59,338 bases of DNA. It comes from Rhodococcus phenolicus. Its GTDB lineage: Bacteria > Actinomycetota > Actinomycetes > Mycobacteriales > Mycobacteriaceae. Both the position numbers and the translations under genes were made by a program. The DNA lies in contig NZ_LRRH01000065.1 of the NCBI RefSeq assembly GCF_001646785.1, positions 1 through 59,338 on the forward strand, read 5' to 3'. The notes under the pieces were generated by a model. That model did not search any database and was not told where the DNA came from. It was given only the letters and a program-made list of their open reading frames with translations. Positions 6,858-16,253 of this stretch are shown here, piece after piece (the stretch's first letter is position 1; every line of letters begins with the position of its first letter).

Positions 6858-8192
6858 CTACCCTCGCGCCGTCACGGGCGCGGCAAGCCCCTGCTCGTCG
6901 ACGAGCCGTTGGATTCCGGTCAGGGTCTCGTCGAGCCCGGCCCCCAGCCGGGGACCCGGTGTGAAGGTGGCCGGAAGCCGTCGCATGCCCTGGATGACCC
7001 CGATGGAGTCGTAGTGAACGGTGCCCTCCGGATCGCACCGGTAGTCCGGTACACGGTCGAGGACGGCGACGAGCATCCGCTTGAACATGGTGCGCGCGAG
7101 GTTGGATCCGATGCAGCGGTGCACGCCCAATCCGAAACTGAAGTGGCGATTGCCGGTGCGTTCGAGGTCGATGGTGTTCGGGTCCGAGAACAGTTCGGGA
7201 TCCCGGTTGGCCATCGCCCAGGAGAGCCAGACTCGTTCGCCCTCCTTGAACCGGACACCATCGAGTTCGACATCCGCGGAGAAGGTGCGTCCGTCGCCGG
7301 CCGACGGGCAGAAGAACCGCAGGAACTCTTCGGTCGCCGAGTCGAGCAACCGGTCGCGTTCCGTGCTGAGGACCTCGCGCTGATCGGGGTTCTGGGACAG
7401 CCATTCGAGCGCGTGGGAGGTCAGCGCGGTGGTGGTGTCGAATCCGCCGCCGATGAGCAGGCTGAGGACGCCGAGTAGTTCGAGGTCGTCGGGCGTCTCG
7501 CCGTCGACGGTCGCCCGGGCGACGGCGTCGACCATGCCGGGGCGGGGATTCTCGCGGATCTCGTGGAGGTTGGTGAGGAGGTCCACGCCCATCGTGCGAT
7601 GGAGTTCCGCCACGCGGGGAACGTCGGGCGAGTCCGGAGGTGTGTACATCGCGGCGTGGACCGGTTCGCAGTACACCTTCCATTTCGTAACCGGAATTCC
7701 CAGCATCGCCAGCGTGATGACCGCAGGCACGATGTTCACCAGATCGTCGATGAAGTCGATCTCACCGGTCTCGATCTTCTCGTCGAGGCAGGCCCGGATC
7801 ACCTCGTCGATCAGTGGAACCCACTTCCGGATGGCGGCGGGGGACAGGTACGGATTGAGGACCGTGCGGAACTCTCTATGTTCGGGGTCGTCCATCTCGA
7901 GGATTCCACCCCGGACACCCGACGCTCGGGCCGCCGTCGGAATCATGATCCCCTTGTATCCGCGGCGTTCTCCCTTGATGTCGTGGTCGTTCGAGATGTC
8001 GGCCGAGCGGGAGAGCGTGAAGACGGCATTGCTGCCTGCCGCCACCCAGTGACCACCGTGGGTGTCGGACCAGGCCATCGGGCACTTCGAATGCATCTCG
8101 TCGGTGATGCGCAGAAAGTTGTCACGGTAGTCCGGGGCATGTCGATCGAACTGGAATACGGGTGTTCGGTGTGCGGTGTCTTCGACGTTCAT
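6858..8192 (-). CDS. Cytochrome P450 monooxygenase
   Basis: 444 residues from the ATG at 8192; an in-frame extension upstream overlaps the ferredoxin gene and is unlikely. All P450 landmarks are present: I-helix LLIGGGFDTTTAL, the K-helix ExxR in EEFLRFF, and the haem loop HFSFGLGVHRCIGSNLAR with ligand Cys360. The I-helix has Gly-Gly-Gly where most have Ala-Gly, which may widen the oxygen-binding site. It is a soluble class I bacterial enzyme that needs a ferredoxin, and one is encoded 53 bases upstream in the same orientation. Hydroxylation or N/O-dealkylation of a small substrate is likely; neighbours that attack C-N bonds make N-dealkylation worth considering. I cannot assign a CYP family. 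Confidence 0.92.
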   Translation of the reverse strand: MNVEDTAHRTPVFQFDRHAPDYRDNFLRITDEMHSKCPMAWSDTHGGHWVAAGSNAVFTLSRSADISNDHDIKGERRGYKGIMIPTAARASGVRGGILEMDDPEHREFRTVLNPYLSPAAIRKWVPLIDEVIRACLDEKIETGEIDFIDDLVNIVPAVITLAMLGIPVTKWKVYCEPVHAAMYTPPDSPDVPRVAELHRTMGVDLLTNLHEIRENPRPGMVDAVARATVDGETPDDLELLGVLSLLIGGGFDTTTALTSHALEWLSQNPDQREVLSTERDRLLDSATEEFLRFFCPSAGDGRTFSADVELDGVRFKEGERVWLSWAMANRDPELFSDPNTIDLERTGNRHFSFGLGVHRCIGSNLARTMFKRMLVAVLDRVPDYRCDPEGTVHYDSIGVIQGMRRLPATFTPGPRLGAGLDETLTGIQRLVDEQGLAAPVTARG

Positions 8193-8245
8193 GTCCTGCT
8201 CTCTCGCGCGCGGGTAACGGTGGGTGCGGATTCGGACGTGCGGTG

Positions 8246-8437
8246 TCAGTGGAGTGAGACGGCCTGTTCGGGGCAACTGCGGAAGGCCTCTCGTGCGCTG
8301 TCCGCGAGGTCGGCCGGAATGTCGCTGCGGACGGCGGTGGCATGGCCGTCGATCTCGCTGAGCTCGAACAACGCGGGGGCGGCCATGGCGCACAGGGTGT
8401 GTCCCTGGCAGCGTCGCGGATCAACGTCGACCTTCAT
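8246..8437 (-). CDS. [3Fe-4S] ferredoxin, electron donor to the P450
   Basis: 63 residues starting MKVDVDPRRCQGHTLC. The cluster pattern C-x5-C...CP is that of the small ferredoxins that partner actinobacterial P450s, with a non-Cys residue at the position that would be the fourth ligand. GGAGC upstream of the ATG at 8437 is the likely ribosome-binding site; a longer upstream in-frame start exists but would add an unrelated tail. It precedes the P450 gene in the same operon. No ferredoxin reductase gene adjoins it, so a reductase encoded elsewhere is probably used. Confidence 0.9.
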   Translation of the reverse strand: MKVDVDPRRCQGHTLCAMAAPALFELSEIDGHATAVRSDIPADLADSAREAFRSCPEQAVSLH

Positions 8438-8706
8438 CGTTTGCTCCGTCTCGAAGTGGATACTGTTCTCGTGCACTGTGTTCGATGATTTCTTCGTCAT
8501 CGCACCGGAACGTGGTCGGCGACGGATTCCGGTCGCCGACGAGTGAGGGAAGAGTAGCGGTCTCTATTTCGGAAACCACATTCCGGATTGGCAGAATAGT
8601 ATTCTTAGAGTGGGTCGGGTGCAAGCTTCCGTCCGCAATTCTTTGCGATGCCGCCGAGTTCGCCCGTCGGACGGTTCGGGACGCGGACGCAGCAGGCCGC
8701 GGTAAC

Positions 8707-9225
8707 CCGACCGGAACGGCGGTCGGAGTCGCGGGATCGGGTTGGCCGATCGGGCTCGCGGTCGCGGCGGTGGCGGTGGGTGGCGTACTGCAATGCGTCT
8801 GGTCGGGACGGCCGGCGGCGCGATATCCGGTCTCCGGGGGCGCGTACGTGTACGGACGCGAACGGCTCGGCGAGTTCTGGGGATGTCTGGCGGGCTGGTG
8901 TTCCGTGGTCGGCACGACCGCCTCGTGCGCCGCCGTGGCGCTGCCCGTCGGACTCCACGCCTGGCCGGAGCGGGCACACGCGGTTCCGGTCGCGGCGGTC
9001 GTGCTGCTCACGGCGGCCGACTATCGCGGTGGTCGGAAGTCGGCACGGGCGGCGCGGGTCGTCGTGGCGCTCGGGCCGGCCGGATGCATCATCCTGGCCG
9101 TCACGACGCCCGTCGGGTTGGTGCAGGCGGGGGCTGCGGTGATCGCGGTGGGCGCACTGATCCTCGCCGCACGACGTTGTTTCGGATCCCCGCCGCCGCA
9201 GAGGCAGGTCGAGCCGCACCGATAA
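8707..9225 (+). pseudogene. Decayed, shortened amino-acid permease (APC family)
   Basis: The translation contains the hallmark ARYPVSGGAYVYGRERLG and GEFWGCLAGWCSVVG...ASCAAVAL of APC-type amino-acid permeases, preceded by AGSGWPIGLAVAAVAVG. The family segment VAYCNAS, normally between these two, appears in the +1 frame at 8780-8800, so at least two compensating frameshifts separate the pieces. The first membrane helix of the family (GSMIGAG-like) is not recognisable upstream, and after about five helices the frame ends with a single hydrophobic segment instead of the usual twelve. It is therefore a remnant, not a working transporter. The stretch 8438-8706 before it holds the promoter area of the ferredoxin gene and otherwise degenerate sequence. 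Confidence 0.6.
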
Positions 9226-9311
9226 CCGGTCGAACTGGCATGTCCTGCAATGAAATCGGATTCACCTGGTTCAGGACGCCGACGCTGCGGCCCACGGAGG
9301 AACGACGGAGC

Positions 9312-10112
9312 TCAGCCCCGGTAGGCGCCCTGCCAGACGGTGTCGAACGGAGTGTTCGCCGACACCCGTGCCTCGATGCCCGCGGTCACGAAGTCCTTCG
9401 CCAGTGCGACCGCCGCGGCCACGTCGGCACCCTTCGCGAGCTGAGCGGTGATCGCCGCCGCCAGCGTGCAACCTGCGCCGGAGACCCGCTCGCTGCCGAC
9501 CTTCGGCGCGGACAGCAAGGTCACCTCGCTGCCGTCGAACAGCACGTCGACCGCGTCGTCACCGTCGAGTTCGACGCCCCCCTTTGCGATGACGTACTGC
9601 GGCCCCAGATCGTGGATGCGCCGCGCGGACTCGATCAGATCGTCGACGGAATCGATGCTGTCCATCCCGGACAGCGTGCGGGCCTCGAAGAGATTCGGGG
9701 TCACGACCGTCGCGTGCGGCAGCACCTGGGTGCGCAGCGCGTTGTCGGTGTCCAGCGCGGCGCCCGGTTCCTGCCCCTTGCAGATCAGGACCGGATCGAG
9801 CACCACGTGCCGCCACGACTGCCGTCCGAGCGCTTCGGCGACGACGTCGATGGTGGCGGGCGTGCCGAGCATGCCGATCTTCACGACATCGAGATCGTGC
9901 GCTGCGGTCGCGGCCTGGATCTGATCGGCGATGACCTGCGGATCGATCGGCACGAACCGATGGCCCCAGTTGTTCTCCGGGTCGAACGAGACGATGCACG
10001 TGGTCGTGCCGACGCCGTACACACCCAGTTGCTGGAACGTCTTCAGGTCCACCTGCAGGCCGGCGCCCCCGGTCGCTTCCGAACCGGCGATGACGAAGGC
10101 GAGGTCGACCAC
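9312..10112 (-). CDS. pdxK: Pyridoxal/pyridoxine kinase, PdxK-ThiD family
   Basis: 266 residues from the GTG at 10112, which has GGAGA nine bases upstream; an ATG further upstream (10184) would add a poor 24-residue tail. The protein belongs to the ribokinase-like ThiD family: FVIAGSEATGGAGLQVDLK at the N-terminus and SERVSGAGCTLAAAITAQLAKG at the C-terminus. The DPENNWGH segment and the GAGC with Cys, rather than GTGD, match the Bacillus-type PdxK branch that phosphorylates pyridoxal and can also act on hydroxymethylpyrimidine. It would serve vitamin B6 salvage (ATP-dependent). No thiamine or B6 genes adjoin it, so the substrate choice rests on motifs alone. Confidence 0.75.
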   Translation of the reverse strand: MVDLAFVIAGSEATGGAGLQVDLKTFQQLGVYGVGTTTCIVSFDPENNWGHRFVPIDPQVIADQIQAATAAHDLDVVKIGMLGTPATIDVVAEALGRQSWRHVVLDPVLICKGQEPGAALDTDNALRTQVLPHATVVTPNLFEARTLSGMDSIDSVDDLIESARRIHDLGPQYVIAKGGVELDGDDAVDVLFDGSEVTLLSAPKVGSERVSGAGCTLAAAITAQLAKGADVAAAVALAKDFVTAGIEARVSANTPFDTVWQGAYRG

Positions 10113-10227
10113 AGCGGTGTTCTCCGTTCGAGGTGTGGGGACCGTGGACGAACTGCCACGATCGGTCGGCACACAGGTTAACAACCGGTCGGGTGCCGGG
10201 CCGGGGCCGCCCGGGGTAGCGCGCCGC

Positions 10228-10233
10228 TACTGT
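10228..10233 (+). promoter_or_regulatory. -10 element TACTGT of the S9 peptidase gene
   Basis: TACTGT is followed after seven bases by the ATG at 10241, predicting a leaderless mRNA. This supports the ATG over the GTG nine bases earlier, which overlaps the promoter. Confidence 0.55.
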
Positions 10234-10240
10234 GAGCGCC

Positions 10241-12232
10241 ATGACGGCGTTCGACAACCTCGACGACTACCTCGCACTGCCTCGTGTCACCGCGCTCGCG
10301 CTGTCCCCGGACGGCACGCGGGTGGTCGTCGCCCGGTCCACGCTCGACGAGAAGGGGATCGCCTACACCGGTGCGCTCTGGGAGCTCGACCCGGACGGCC
10401 GGGGCCCGGCGCGCAGGCTCACCCACGGTGCGAAAGGTGAAGCGAACCCGGTCTTCACTGCAGCGGGCGATCTCCTGTTCACCGCCGCGCGCGGCGCCGA
10501 CGACGATCCGGCATCACTGTGGCGGCTGCCCGCCGGCGGCGGAGAGGCCGAACGGATCGCGTACCGCCCGGGCGGTATCTCCGCCGTGCACACCGCGACC
10601 CGCGCCGACCGCATCGTCGTGACCGCACCCGTGCTGGGTCACGCCGACAGCGACGACGAGGGGCTCCGCGCCGCCCGCAAGGATGCGAAGGTCTCCGCCG
10701 TCCTGCACACCGGTTATCCCGTCCGTTACTGGGACGCCGACCTCGGCCCCGAGCGCCCGCATCTGCTGTCGGTCGGTGCCGACGGCACCCTCGACGATCT
10801 CACTCCCGGTATCCGCGGTTCGCTGCGCAACGCGGCAGTCGACATCGCGGCCGACGGCACCTTCGCTGTCACCACGTGGTCCGTGCCGGGCCCGCTCGGC
10901 TCGCGCCGCACCACGCTCGTGCGCGTCGATCTCGGGACCGGCCTGCGCACGTCGCTCGTGGACGACGAACGCGGCGACGCCGTCTCGCCGCGGATCTCGC
11001 CGGACGGCACTCGTGTGGCCTTCCTCCGGGAAACCGTCACGACCCCCGAGGATCCGCCGCGAATCACGTTGCGCGTGTATGAATTTCCCACCGGGAAGAC
11101 GTCGGACGCGACCCTCGGCTGGGACCGCTGGCCCACCTCGCTGGCGTGGCTGCCGGACGGATCGGGACTGTTGCTCATCGCCGACGACCACGGCCGCGCA
11201 CCGATCTTCGCGTGCACCGTCGGCGACGAACTGCCCGTTCGGCTCACCACCGACGACGCCGCGTACAGCGACGTGAAGGTCGCGCCGGACGGCCGGTACG
11301 CGTTCGCGCTGCGCGCCTCCTACGAGACGCCACCGCATCCCGTGCGCATCGCCCTGACCGGCGACGACCGCGGCACGGTCGTGCCGCTGCGAGCTCCGAG
11401 CGAGCTGCCCGAGCTGCCCGGCCGGCTCACCGAGGTGCACGCGACCGCCGTCGACGGCACACCCGTGCGTGGTTGGCTGGCCCTGCCCGCCGGCGCCGCT
11501 GCGGCAACTCCCGCCCCGCTGCTGCTGTGGGTGCACGGTGGGCCGCTGAGCTCGTGGAACACCTGGTCGTGGCGGTGGAACCCGTGGCTGCTCGTCGCCC
11601 GCGGCTACGCGGTGCTGCTGCCCGACCCTGCTCTGTCCACCGGATACGGCCGCGATTTCGTGCAGCGTGGCTGGGGCCGCTGGGGCAAGGAACCGTTCAC
11701 CGATCTCATGGCGATCACCGACGCCGCCGAAGCGCTGCCCGAGATCGACGGCGAGCGCACCGCCGCGATGGGCGGATCGTTCGGCGGCTACATGGCGAAC
11801 TGGATCGCCGGGCACACCGACCGGTTCCGCGCGATCGTCACCCACGCGAGCCTGTGGGCGCTCGACCAGTTCGCGCCGACGACCGACGCTGCCTGGTACT
11901 GGCAGCGCGAGATGACCCCGGAGATGGCGGTGGAGAACTCGCCCCATCTGTACGTGGACAGCATCGTCACCCCGATGCTGGTGATCCACGGTGACAAGGA
12001 CTATCGCGTCCCCATCGGGGAGGCGCTGCGCCTCTGGTACGAACTGCTGTCCGAATCGGGCCTGCCGGCCGACGACGATGGCACCACCGTCCACCGCTTC
12101 CTGTACTTCCCGAGCGAGAACCACTGGGTGCTCAGTCCGCAGCACACGGCGATCTGGTACCGGACGGTCGAAGCGTTCCTGTCCGAGCACGTGCTGGGCC
12201 GGCCGATCGACCTCCCGGAGCTGCTGGGCTGA
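10241..12232 (+). CDS. S9 family prolyl oligopeptidase / acylaminoacyl-peptidase-like serine peptidase
   Basis: 663 residues: an N-terminal beta-propeller (about residues 1-390, with repeated SPDGTRV-type blades) and a C-terminal alpha/beta-hydrolase domain. The catalytic triad is visible: Ser513 in GGSFGGYMANW, Asp587 in HGDKDYRVP and His628 in SENHWV. Such enzymes cleave short peptides or remove acylated N-terminal residues in the cytoplasm. No signal peptide is present, consistent with that location. It is a single-gene unit between a PdxK-like gene on the opposite strand and a small convergent gene. Substrate preference (dipeptidyl, acylaminoacyl, oligopeptide) cannot be told from sequence. 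Confidence 0.9.
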   Translation: MTAFDNLDDYLALPRVTALALSPDGTRVVVARSTLDEKGIAYTGALWELDPDGRGPARRLTHGAKGEANPVFTAAGDLLFTAARGADDDPASLWRLPAGGGEAERIAYRPGGISAVHTATRADRIVVTAPVLGHADSDDEGLRAARKDAKVSAVLHTGYPVRYWDADLGPERPHLLSVGADGTLDDLTPGIRGSLRNAAVDIAADGTFAVTTWSVPGPLGSRRTTLVRVDLGTGLRTSLVDDERGDAVSPRISPDGTRVAFLRETVTTPEDPPRITLRVYEFPTGKTSDATLGWDRWPTSLAWLPDGSGLLLIADDHGRAPIFACTVGDELPVRLTTDDAAYSDVKVAPDGRYAFALRASYETPPHPVRIALTGDDRGTVVPLRAPSELPELPGRLTEVHATAVDGTPVRGWLALPAGAAAATPAPLLLWVHGGPLSSWNTWSWRWNPWLLVARGYAVLLPDPALSTGYGRDFVQRGWGRWGKEPFTDLMAITDAAEALPEIDGERTAAMGGSFGGYMANWIAGHTDRFRAIVTHASLWALDQFAPTTDAAWYWQREMTPEMAVENSPHLYVDSIVTPMLVIHGDKDYRVPIGEALRLWYELLSESGLPADDDGTTVHRFLYFPSENHWVLSPQHTAIWYRTVEAFLSEHVLGRPIDLPELLG

Positions 12233-12275
12233 AATCCGCCGATCGGCGCGTCACGCGGGCGGAAGTCGGGACAAG

Positions 12276-12518
12276 TCAGGATGTGATGCCGGTGCGGTGT
12301 CCGGCCTTCTTCGCCAGTTCGCTGACAGTCTCCTTCGCGTGGGGAACGCTCTCCTTGACGACCTTCGACGCCTCGCTGACCTTGTCCTGGACTGCCGCGT
12401 TGTGCCACAGATCCGCCGACTGGCCCTTCATCTTCTCGTAGGCGCCTCTGCCGGATTTCGAGCCGAGGACGTACCCCGCCGCGGCCGCACCCGCCGCCAG
12501 CATCAGTGCTCGCATCAT
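12276..12518 (-). CDS. Small YtxH-like membrane-anchored protein
   Basis: 80 residues: a short N-terminal hydrophobic stretch (LMLAAGAAAAGYVLGSKSG) with the Gly-Ser-Lys-x-Gly-Arg turn typical of YtxH-like proteins, then a charged helical tail with regular Lys/Glu spacing. GGGAG six bases before the first of two adjacent ATGs supports the start. Such proteins are usually small stress-associated membrane or envelope proteins of unknown mechanism. The gene is convergent with the S9 peptidase and lies downstream of the MarR gene on the same strand. Confidence 0.75.
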   Translation of the reverse strand: MMRALMLAAGAAAAGYVLGSKSGRGAYEKMKGQSADLWHNAAVQDKVSEASKVVKESVPHAKETVSELAKKAGHRTGITS

Positions 12519-12640
12519 CGTGGTCTCCCGTTCGTGTCGACCGGTTCGGGCCCATGGGATACCCGGTGGGAGGCCGGTTCACACGCGGAGCGGCCGCCCG
12601 GCGGGACCGTCACCATGAGGGGCCTCACCACGAGGGGCGG

Positions 12641-13081
12641 TCACCATGAGGGGCGGAGGCCTCCCGGGGTGATCACCGTCCGGAGGGCGGTGCCCAGCGC
12701 GGCGAAGGTCGCGGGATCGAGCTGCTGCTGCCATCGCGCGACCGCTTCCCGCGCTGCGTCGTCCGCCGCGCGCGTACAGGCCCAGCCCTTGTCCGTCAGC
12801 TGCAGCAGGCGCGCCCGGGCGTCGGTGGGGGCCGGTTCGCGCGTGACGTAGCCGCGCTCGACCAGTTGGTCGACGAGCTGCCCGGCGGCCTGCTTGGTGA
12901 CACCCAGATGGTCGGCGAGGTCGGAGGCGGTGGCGTCGCCGGCGCTGATCCGCGCGAACGCGAATCCGTGCGACGGCCGCACGTCGGTGAACCCCCGTTC
13001 TACGACACCGTCCTGGATGGCATCGATGAGCTGGGTGGCCGCGCGCAGCACGAGCGCGGGCAGATCCGGGAAATCGGGCAT
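12641..13081 (-). CDS. MarR-family transcriptional regulator
   Basis: 146 residues with a winged-helix DNA-binding core: DATASDLADHLGVTKQAAGQLVDQLVERGYVTREP (recognition helix around VTKQAAGQLV) followed by the wing DARARLLQLTDKG. An N-terminal helix (PALVLRAATQLIDAIQDG) would form the dimer interface. MarR proteins usually repress their own gene and a divergent target until a small ligand binds. Here the divergent neighbour is the cupin gene at 13156, and the 74-base gap holds three TTGAC half-sites 21 bases apart. The ATG at 13081 lies within ten bases of the first half-site, so autorepression is likely. Ligand unknown. Confidence 0.88.
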   Translation of the reverse strand: MPDFPDLPALVLRAATQLIDAIQDGVVERGFTDVRPSHGFAFARISAGDATASDLADHLGVTKQAAGQLVDQLVERGYVTREPAPTDARARLLQLTDKGWACTRAADDAAREAVARWQQQLDPATFAALGTALRTVITPGGLRPSW

Positions 13082-13089
13082 GCAACCAT

Positions 13090-13140
13090 CTTGACAGAAA
13101 GGACAAGGAGCTTGACCATATAGACAAGGAGATTGACCAT
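13090..13140. promoter_or_regulatory. Phased MarR operator array between the marR-type gene and the cupin
   Basis: TTGAC occurs at 13091, 13112 and 13133, exactly 21 bases apart, and GACAA at 13102 and 13123, also 21 apart. An 18-base unit is repeated with one mismatch (13102-13119 and 13123-13140). Half-sites combine into an imperfect palindrome, CTTGACCATATAGACAAG (13111-13128, 14 of 18 positions symmetric), the usual size for a MarR dimer. The 21-base period puts the sites on one face of the helix. Confidence 0.7.
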
Positions 13141-13155
13141 TCGAGAGGAACAGAG

Positions 13156-13524
13156 ATGACGGTTCTCGACTCCGCTGCCAGCATCCGATTCGAGGCGCAC
13201 GGCAGCACGTTCTCGTCCTACGTGGCATCCAGGAACAGCACGCAACTGTGCGCCTGGAAGCTCACGGTCCCGGCCGGGTCGCGCGGTGTCGCCCACCGTC
13301 CCAGCCGCGACGAGGTGCTTCTCGTCCTCGACGGCACCCTGCACATCACCATCGACGGCGTCCACCACCGCGTCGCGGCGGGCGACGTCGCGCTGGTGCG
13401 GGCCGGCGCCGAGGTGATCGTCGACGGCGGTCCGCGGGGAGCGGCAGTGTGGGTCACGACGACCCCGGGGCTCACCGCGACCCTCGGCGACGGCACCCGG
13501 CTGACCCCGCCCTGGGCACAGTGA
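13156..13524 (+). CDS. Small cupin protein, likely target of the divergent MarR regulator
   Basis: 122 residues. The cupin core runs from about residue 35 to 105: WKLTVPAGSRGVAHRPSRDEVLLVLDGTLHITIDG, then AAGDVALVRAGAEVIVDGG. The first motif has His and Glu (HRPSRDE) in the expected places, so a metal may bind. GAGGAA before the ATG is its ribosome-binding site. The gene is divergent from a MarR gene across an operator array and is followed by valS, which has its own promoter. It is probably induced by the regulator's ligand; the function (ligand binding, isomerase, dioxygenase) is not indicated. Confidence 0.8.
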   Translation: MTVLDSAASIRFEAHGSTFSSYVASRNSTQLCAWKLTVPAGSRGVAHRPSRDEVLLVLDGTLHITIDGVHHRVAAGDVALVRAGAEVIVDGGPRGAAVWVTTTPGLTATLGDGTRLTPPWAQ

Positions 13525-13580
13525 ACTCGGCCGCGAGGTCCGACGATCGGGGGCTGTCCAGGCGATTTGTGCCCGGCGCT

Positions 13581-13586
13581 TAGGAT
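13581..13586 (+). promoter_or_regulatory. -10 element TAGGAT of valS
   Basis: TAGGAT lies six bases before the GTG at 13593, predicting a leaderless valS mRNA that also reads folC and the DUF4233 gene. Confidence 0.55.
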
Positions 13587-13592
13587 TGCCTG

Positions 13593-16253
13593 GTGACCAG
13601 TGCGCCAGAGAACCCGCAGAATCCCGCCGACGCCCTCCCCAAGAGCTGGGACCCCAGCGCTGTCGAGGCCGAGCTCTACCAGGGCTGGGTAGATGCCGGG
13701 TACTTCAGTGCCGATCCGGCGAGCGACAAGCCCGGCTACTCCATCGTGCTGCCGCCGCCGAACGTCACCGGCAGCCTGCACATGGGTCACGCCCTGGACC
13801 ACACCCTCATGGATGCGCTGACCCGCCGCAAGCGCATGCAGGGGTACGAGACGCTGTGGCTGCCCGGCATGGACCACGCCGGCATCGCCACCCAGACCGT
13901 CGTCGAGAAGCAGCTCGCCGCGGACGGGAAGGCGAAGGAAGACTTCGGCCGCGAGCTGTTCATCGACAAGGTGTGGGACTGGAAGCGCGAGTCCGGCGGC
14001 ACCATCCAGGGGCAGATGCGCCGCATCGGCGACGGCGTCGACTGGTCCCGCGACCGCTTCACCATGGACGAGGGCCTGTCCCGCGCCGTGCAGACCGTCT
14101 TCAAGCGCATGTACGACGACGGCCTCATCTACCGCGCCGAGCGTCTCGTGAACTGGTCGCCGGTGCTGCAGACCGCGATCTCCGACATCGAGGTCAAGTT
14201 CGAGGAGGTCGAGGGTGAACTCGTCTCCCTGCGCTACGGCTCCCTGAACGACGACGAACCGCACGTGATCGTCGCGACCACCCGCGTCGAGACGATGCTC
14301 GGCGACACCGCCGTCGCGGTGCACCCCGAGGACGAGCGCTACAAGCACCTCGTCGGCACCACGATCCACCATCCGATCACCGAACGGCAGATCCCGGTCA
14401 TCGCAGACGATTACGTCGACCCGACCTTCGGCACCGGCGCAGTGAAAATCACCCCGGCGCACGACCCGAACGACTTCGAGATGGGCCTGCGGCACAACCT
14501 GCCGATGCCCACCATCATGGACAAGGCCGGCAAGATCGCCGACAGCGGAACGCGTTTCGACGGCATGGACCGGTTCGAAGCCCGCGTGAAGATCCGCGAG
14601 GCGCTCGCCGAGCAGGGGCGCGTCGTCGCCGAGAAGCGCCCGTACCTGCACAGCGTCGGCCACTCCGAGCGGTCCGGTGAGACCATCGAGCCGCGTCTGT
14701 CGATGCAGTGGTGGGTCAAGGTCGAGACGCTCGCGAAGGCGGCCGGTGACGCAGTCCGTAACGGCGACATGGTGATTCACCCGGCGAGCCAGGAGCCGCG
14801 CTGGTTCGCATGGGTCGACAACATGCACGACTGGTGCATCTCCCGGCAGTTGTGGTGGGGTCATCGCATCCCGATCTGGTACGGCCCCGACGGTCAGGTC
14901 GAGTGCTTCGGACCGGACGAGACCGCGCCCGAGGGCTGGGAGCAGGACCCCGACGTGCTCGACACGTGGTTCTCCTCGGGCCTGTGGCCGTTCTCCACGA
15001 TGGGCTGGCCCGAGAAGACCGCCGAACTCGAAAAGTTCTATCCCACCAGCGTTCTCGTCACCGGCTACGACATCCTGTTCTTCTGGGTCGCCCGCATGAT
15101 GATGTTCGGCACCTACGTCTCGGGAGACGACGCGATCGGCGACGCCAAGGTTCCGTTCACCGACCTGTTCCTGCACGGCCTGGTCCGGGACCAGTTCGGC
15201 AAGAAGATGTCGAAGTCCCGCGGCAACGGCATCGACCCGCTCGACTGGGTGGACCGCTTCGGCGCCGACGCCCTGCGCTTCACGCTCGCGCGCGGCGCGA
15301 ACCCGGGCAGCGACCTCGCCGTCGGCGAGGACCATGCCCAGTCCTCGCGCAACTTCGCCAACAAGCTCTTCAACGCCACCAAGTTCGCGCTGATGAACGG
15401 TGCCGTGGTGGCCGAGCTGCCGGCCCGCGGCGACCTGACCGACGCCGACCGCTGGATTCTGGACCGGCTCGAGCAGGTCCGCGCCGACGTCGACGAGGCG
15501 TTCGAGAAGTTCGAGTTCTCCAAGGCATGCGAGGCGCTGTACCACTTCGCCTGGGACGAGGTCTGCGACTGGTATCTCGAACTCGCCAAGGTGCAGTTCG
15601 CCGAGGACGCCGACCGTGCCGCGCACACCCGGGCCGTGCTCGGCACCGTCCTGGACGCGCTGCTGCGCCTGCTGCACCCGGTGATCCCGTTCGTCACGGA
15701 AACCCTGTGGAAGGTGCTCACCGGCGGTGAGTCGCTGGTCGTCGCCGCATGGCCCGCCGCGAGTACGCAGACCGCCGACGACGACGCGGCCCGCCGCATC
15801 GAGGACATGCAGAAGCTCGTCACCGAGGTGCGCCGTTTCCGCAGCGATCAGGGCCTCAAGCCGTCGCAGAAGGTCGCCGCGCGGATCACCGAGATCGACG
15901 CCGCCGACCTCGCCGCGCAGGTTCCGGCGGTGCGGTCGCTGGCCCGTCTCACCGATCCCGCGGAGGGGTTCTCCGCGACCGCGTCCGTCGAGGTGCGCCT
16001 GTCCCGCGCGACCGTCACGGTCGAGCTCGACACCTCGGGCACGATCGATGTCGCAGCCGAGATCGCGCGTCTGCGCAAGGATCTCGCCGTCGCCGAGAAG
16101 GAACTGGCCGGCACCTCCGCCAAGCTCGGCAACGAGGCGTTCCTGGCGAAGGCCCCGGCGCCGGTGGTGGAGAAGATCACGGCGCGCAAGCAGATCGCCG
16201 AAGAGGAGATCGCCCGTTTCACGGCCCGGCTGGCGGAGCTGGGACAGGCGTGA
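13593..16253 (+). CDS. valS: Valyl-tRNA synthetase
   Basis: 886 residues, normal length for actinobacterial ValS. The class I signatures are clear: the HIGH box as LHMGH in [19 protein letters not shown], and KMSKS at 538-542. An editing domain ([17 protein letters not shown]) sits between them, the anticodon-binding domain begins near residue 630, and a C-terminal coiled coil ([18 protein letters not shown]) contacts tRNA. It charges tRNA-Val and hydrolyses mischarged threonine. The GTG start follows a leaderless promoter. The stop overlaps the GTG of folC by four bases, as in the valS-folC order of mycobacteria. Confidence 0.97.
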   Translation: MTSAPENPQNPADALPKSWDPSAVEAELYQGWVDAGYFSADPASDKPGYSIVLPPPNVTGSLHMGHALDHTLMDALTRRKRMQGYETLWLPGMDHAGIATQTVVEKQLAADGKAKEDFGRELFIDKVWDWKRESGGTIQGQMRRIGDGVDWSRDRFTMDEGLSRAVQTVFKRMYDDGLIYRAERLVNWSPVLQTAISDIEVKFEEVEGELVSLRYGSLNDDEPHVIVATTRVETMLGDTAVAVHPEDERYKHLVGTTIHHPITERQIPVIADDYVDPTFGTGAVKITPAHDPNDFEMGLRHNLPMPTIMDKAGKIADSGTRFDGMDRFEARVKIREALAEQGRVVAEKRPYLHSVGHSERSGETIEPRLSMQWWVKVETLAKAAGDAVRNGDMVIHPASQEPRWFAWVDNMHDWCISRQLWWGHRIPIWYGPDGQVECFGPDETAPEGWEQDPDVLDTWFSSGLWPFSTMGWPEKTAELEKFYPTSVLVTGYDILFFWVARMMMFGTYVSGDDAIGDAKVPFTDLFLHGLVRDQFGKKMSKSRGNGIDPLDWVDRFGADALRFTLARGANPGSDLAVGEDHAQSSRNFANKLFNATKFALMNGAVVAELPARGDLTDADRWILDRLEQVRADVDEAFEKFEFSKACEALYHFAWDEVCDWYLELAKVQFAEDADRAAHTRAVLGTVLDALLRLLHPVIPFVTETLWKVLTGGESLVVAAWPAASTQTADDDAARRIEDMQKLVTEVRRFRSDQGLKPSQKVAARITEIDAADLAAQVPAVRSLARLTDPAEGFSATASVEVRLSRATVTVELDTSGTIDVAAEIARLRKDLAVAEKELAGTSAKLGNEAFLAKAPAPVVEKITARKQIAEEEIARFTARLAELGQA

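Noticed and set aside
10232-10240. GTG start of the S9 peptidase nine bases before the ATG
   Set aside because: The GTG overlaps the TACTGT promoter element; the ATG at 10241 has the leaderless spacing.
12237-12248. CGCCGATCGGCG palindrome as a terminator after the S9 peptidase gene
   Set aside because: Six-base arms with no loop cannot fold into a stable hairpin; left unannotated.
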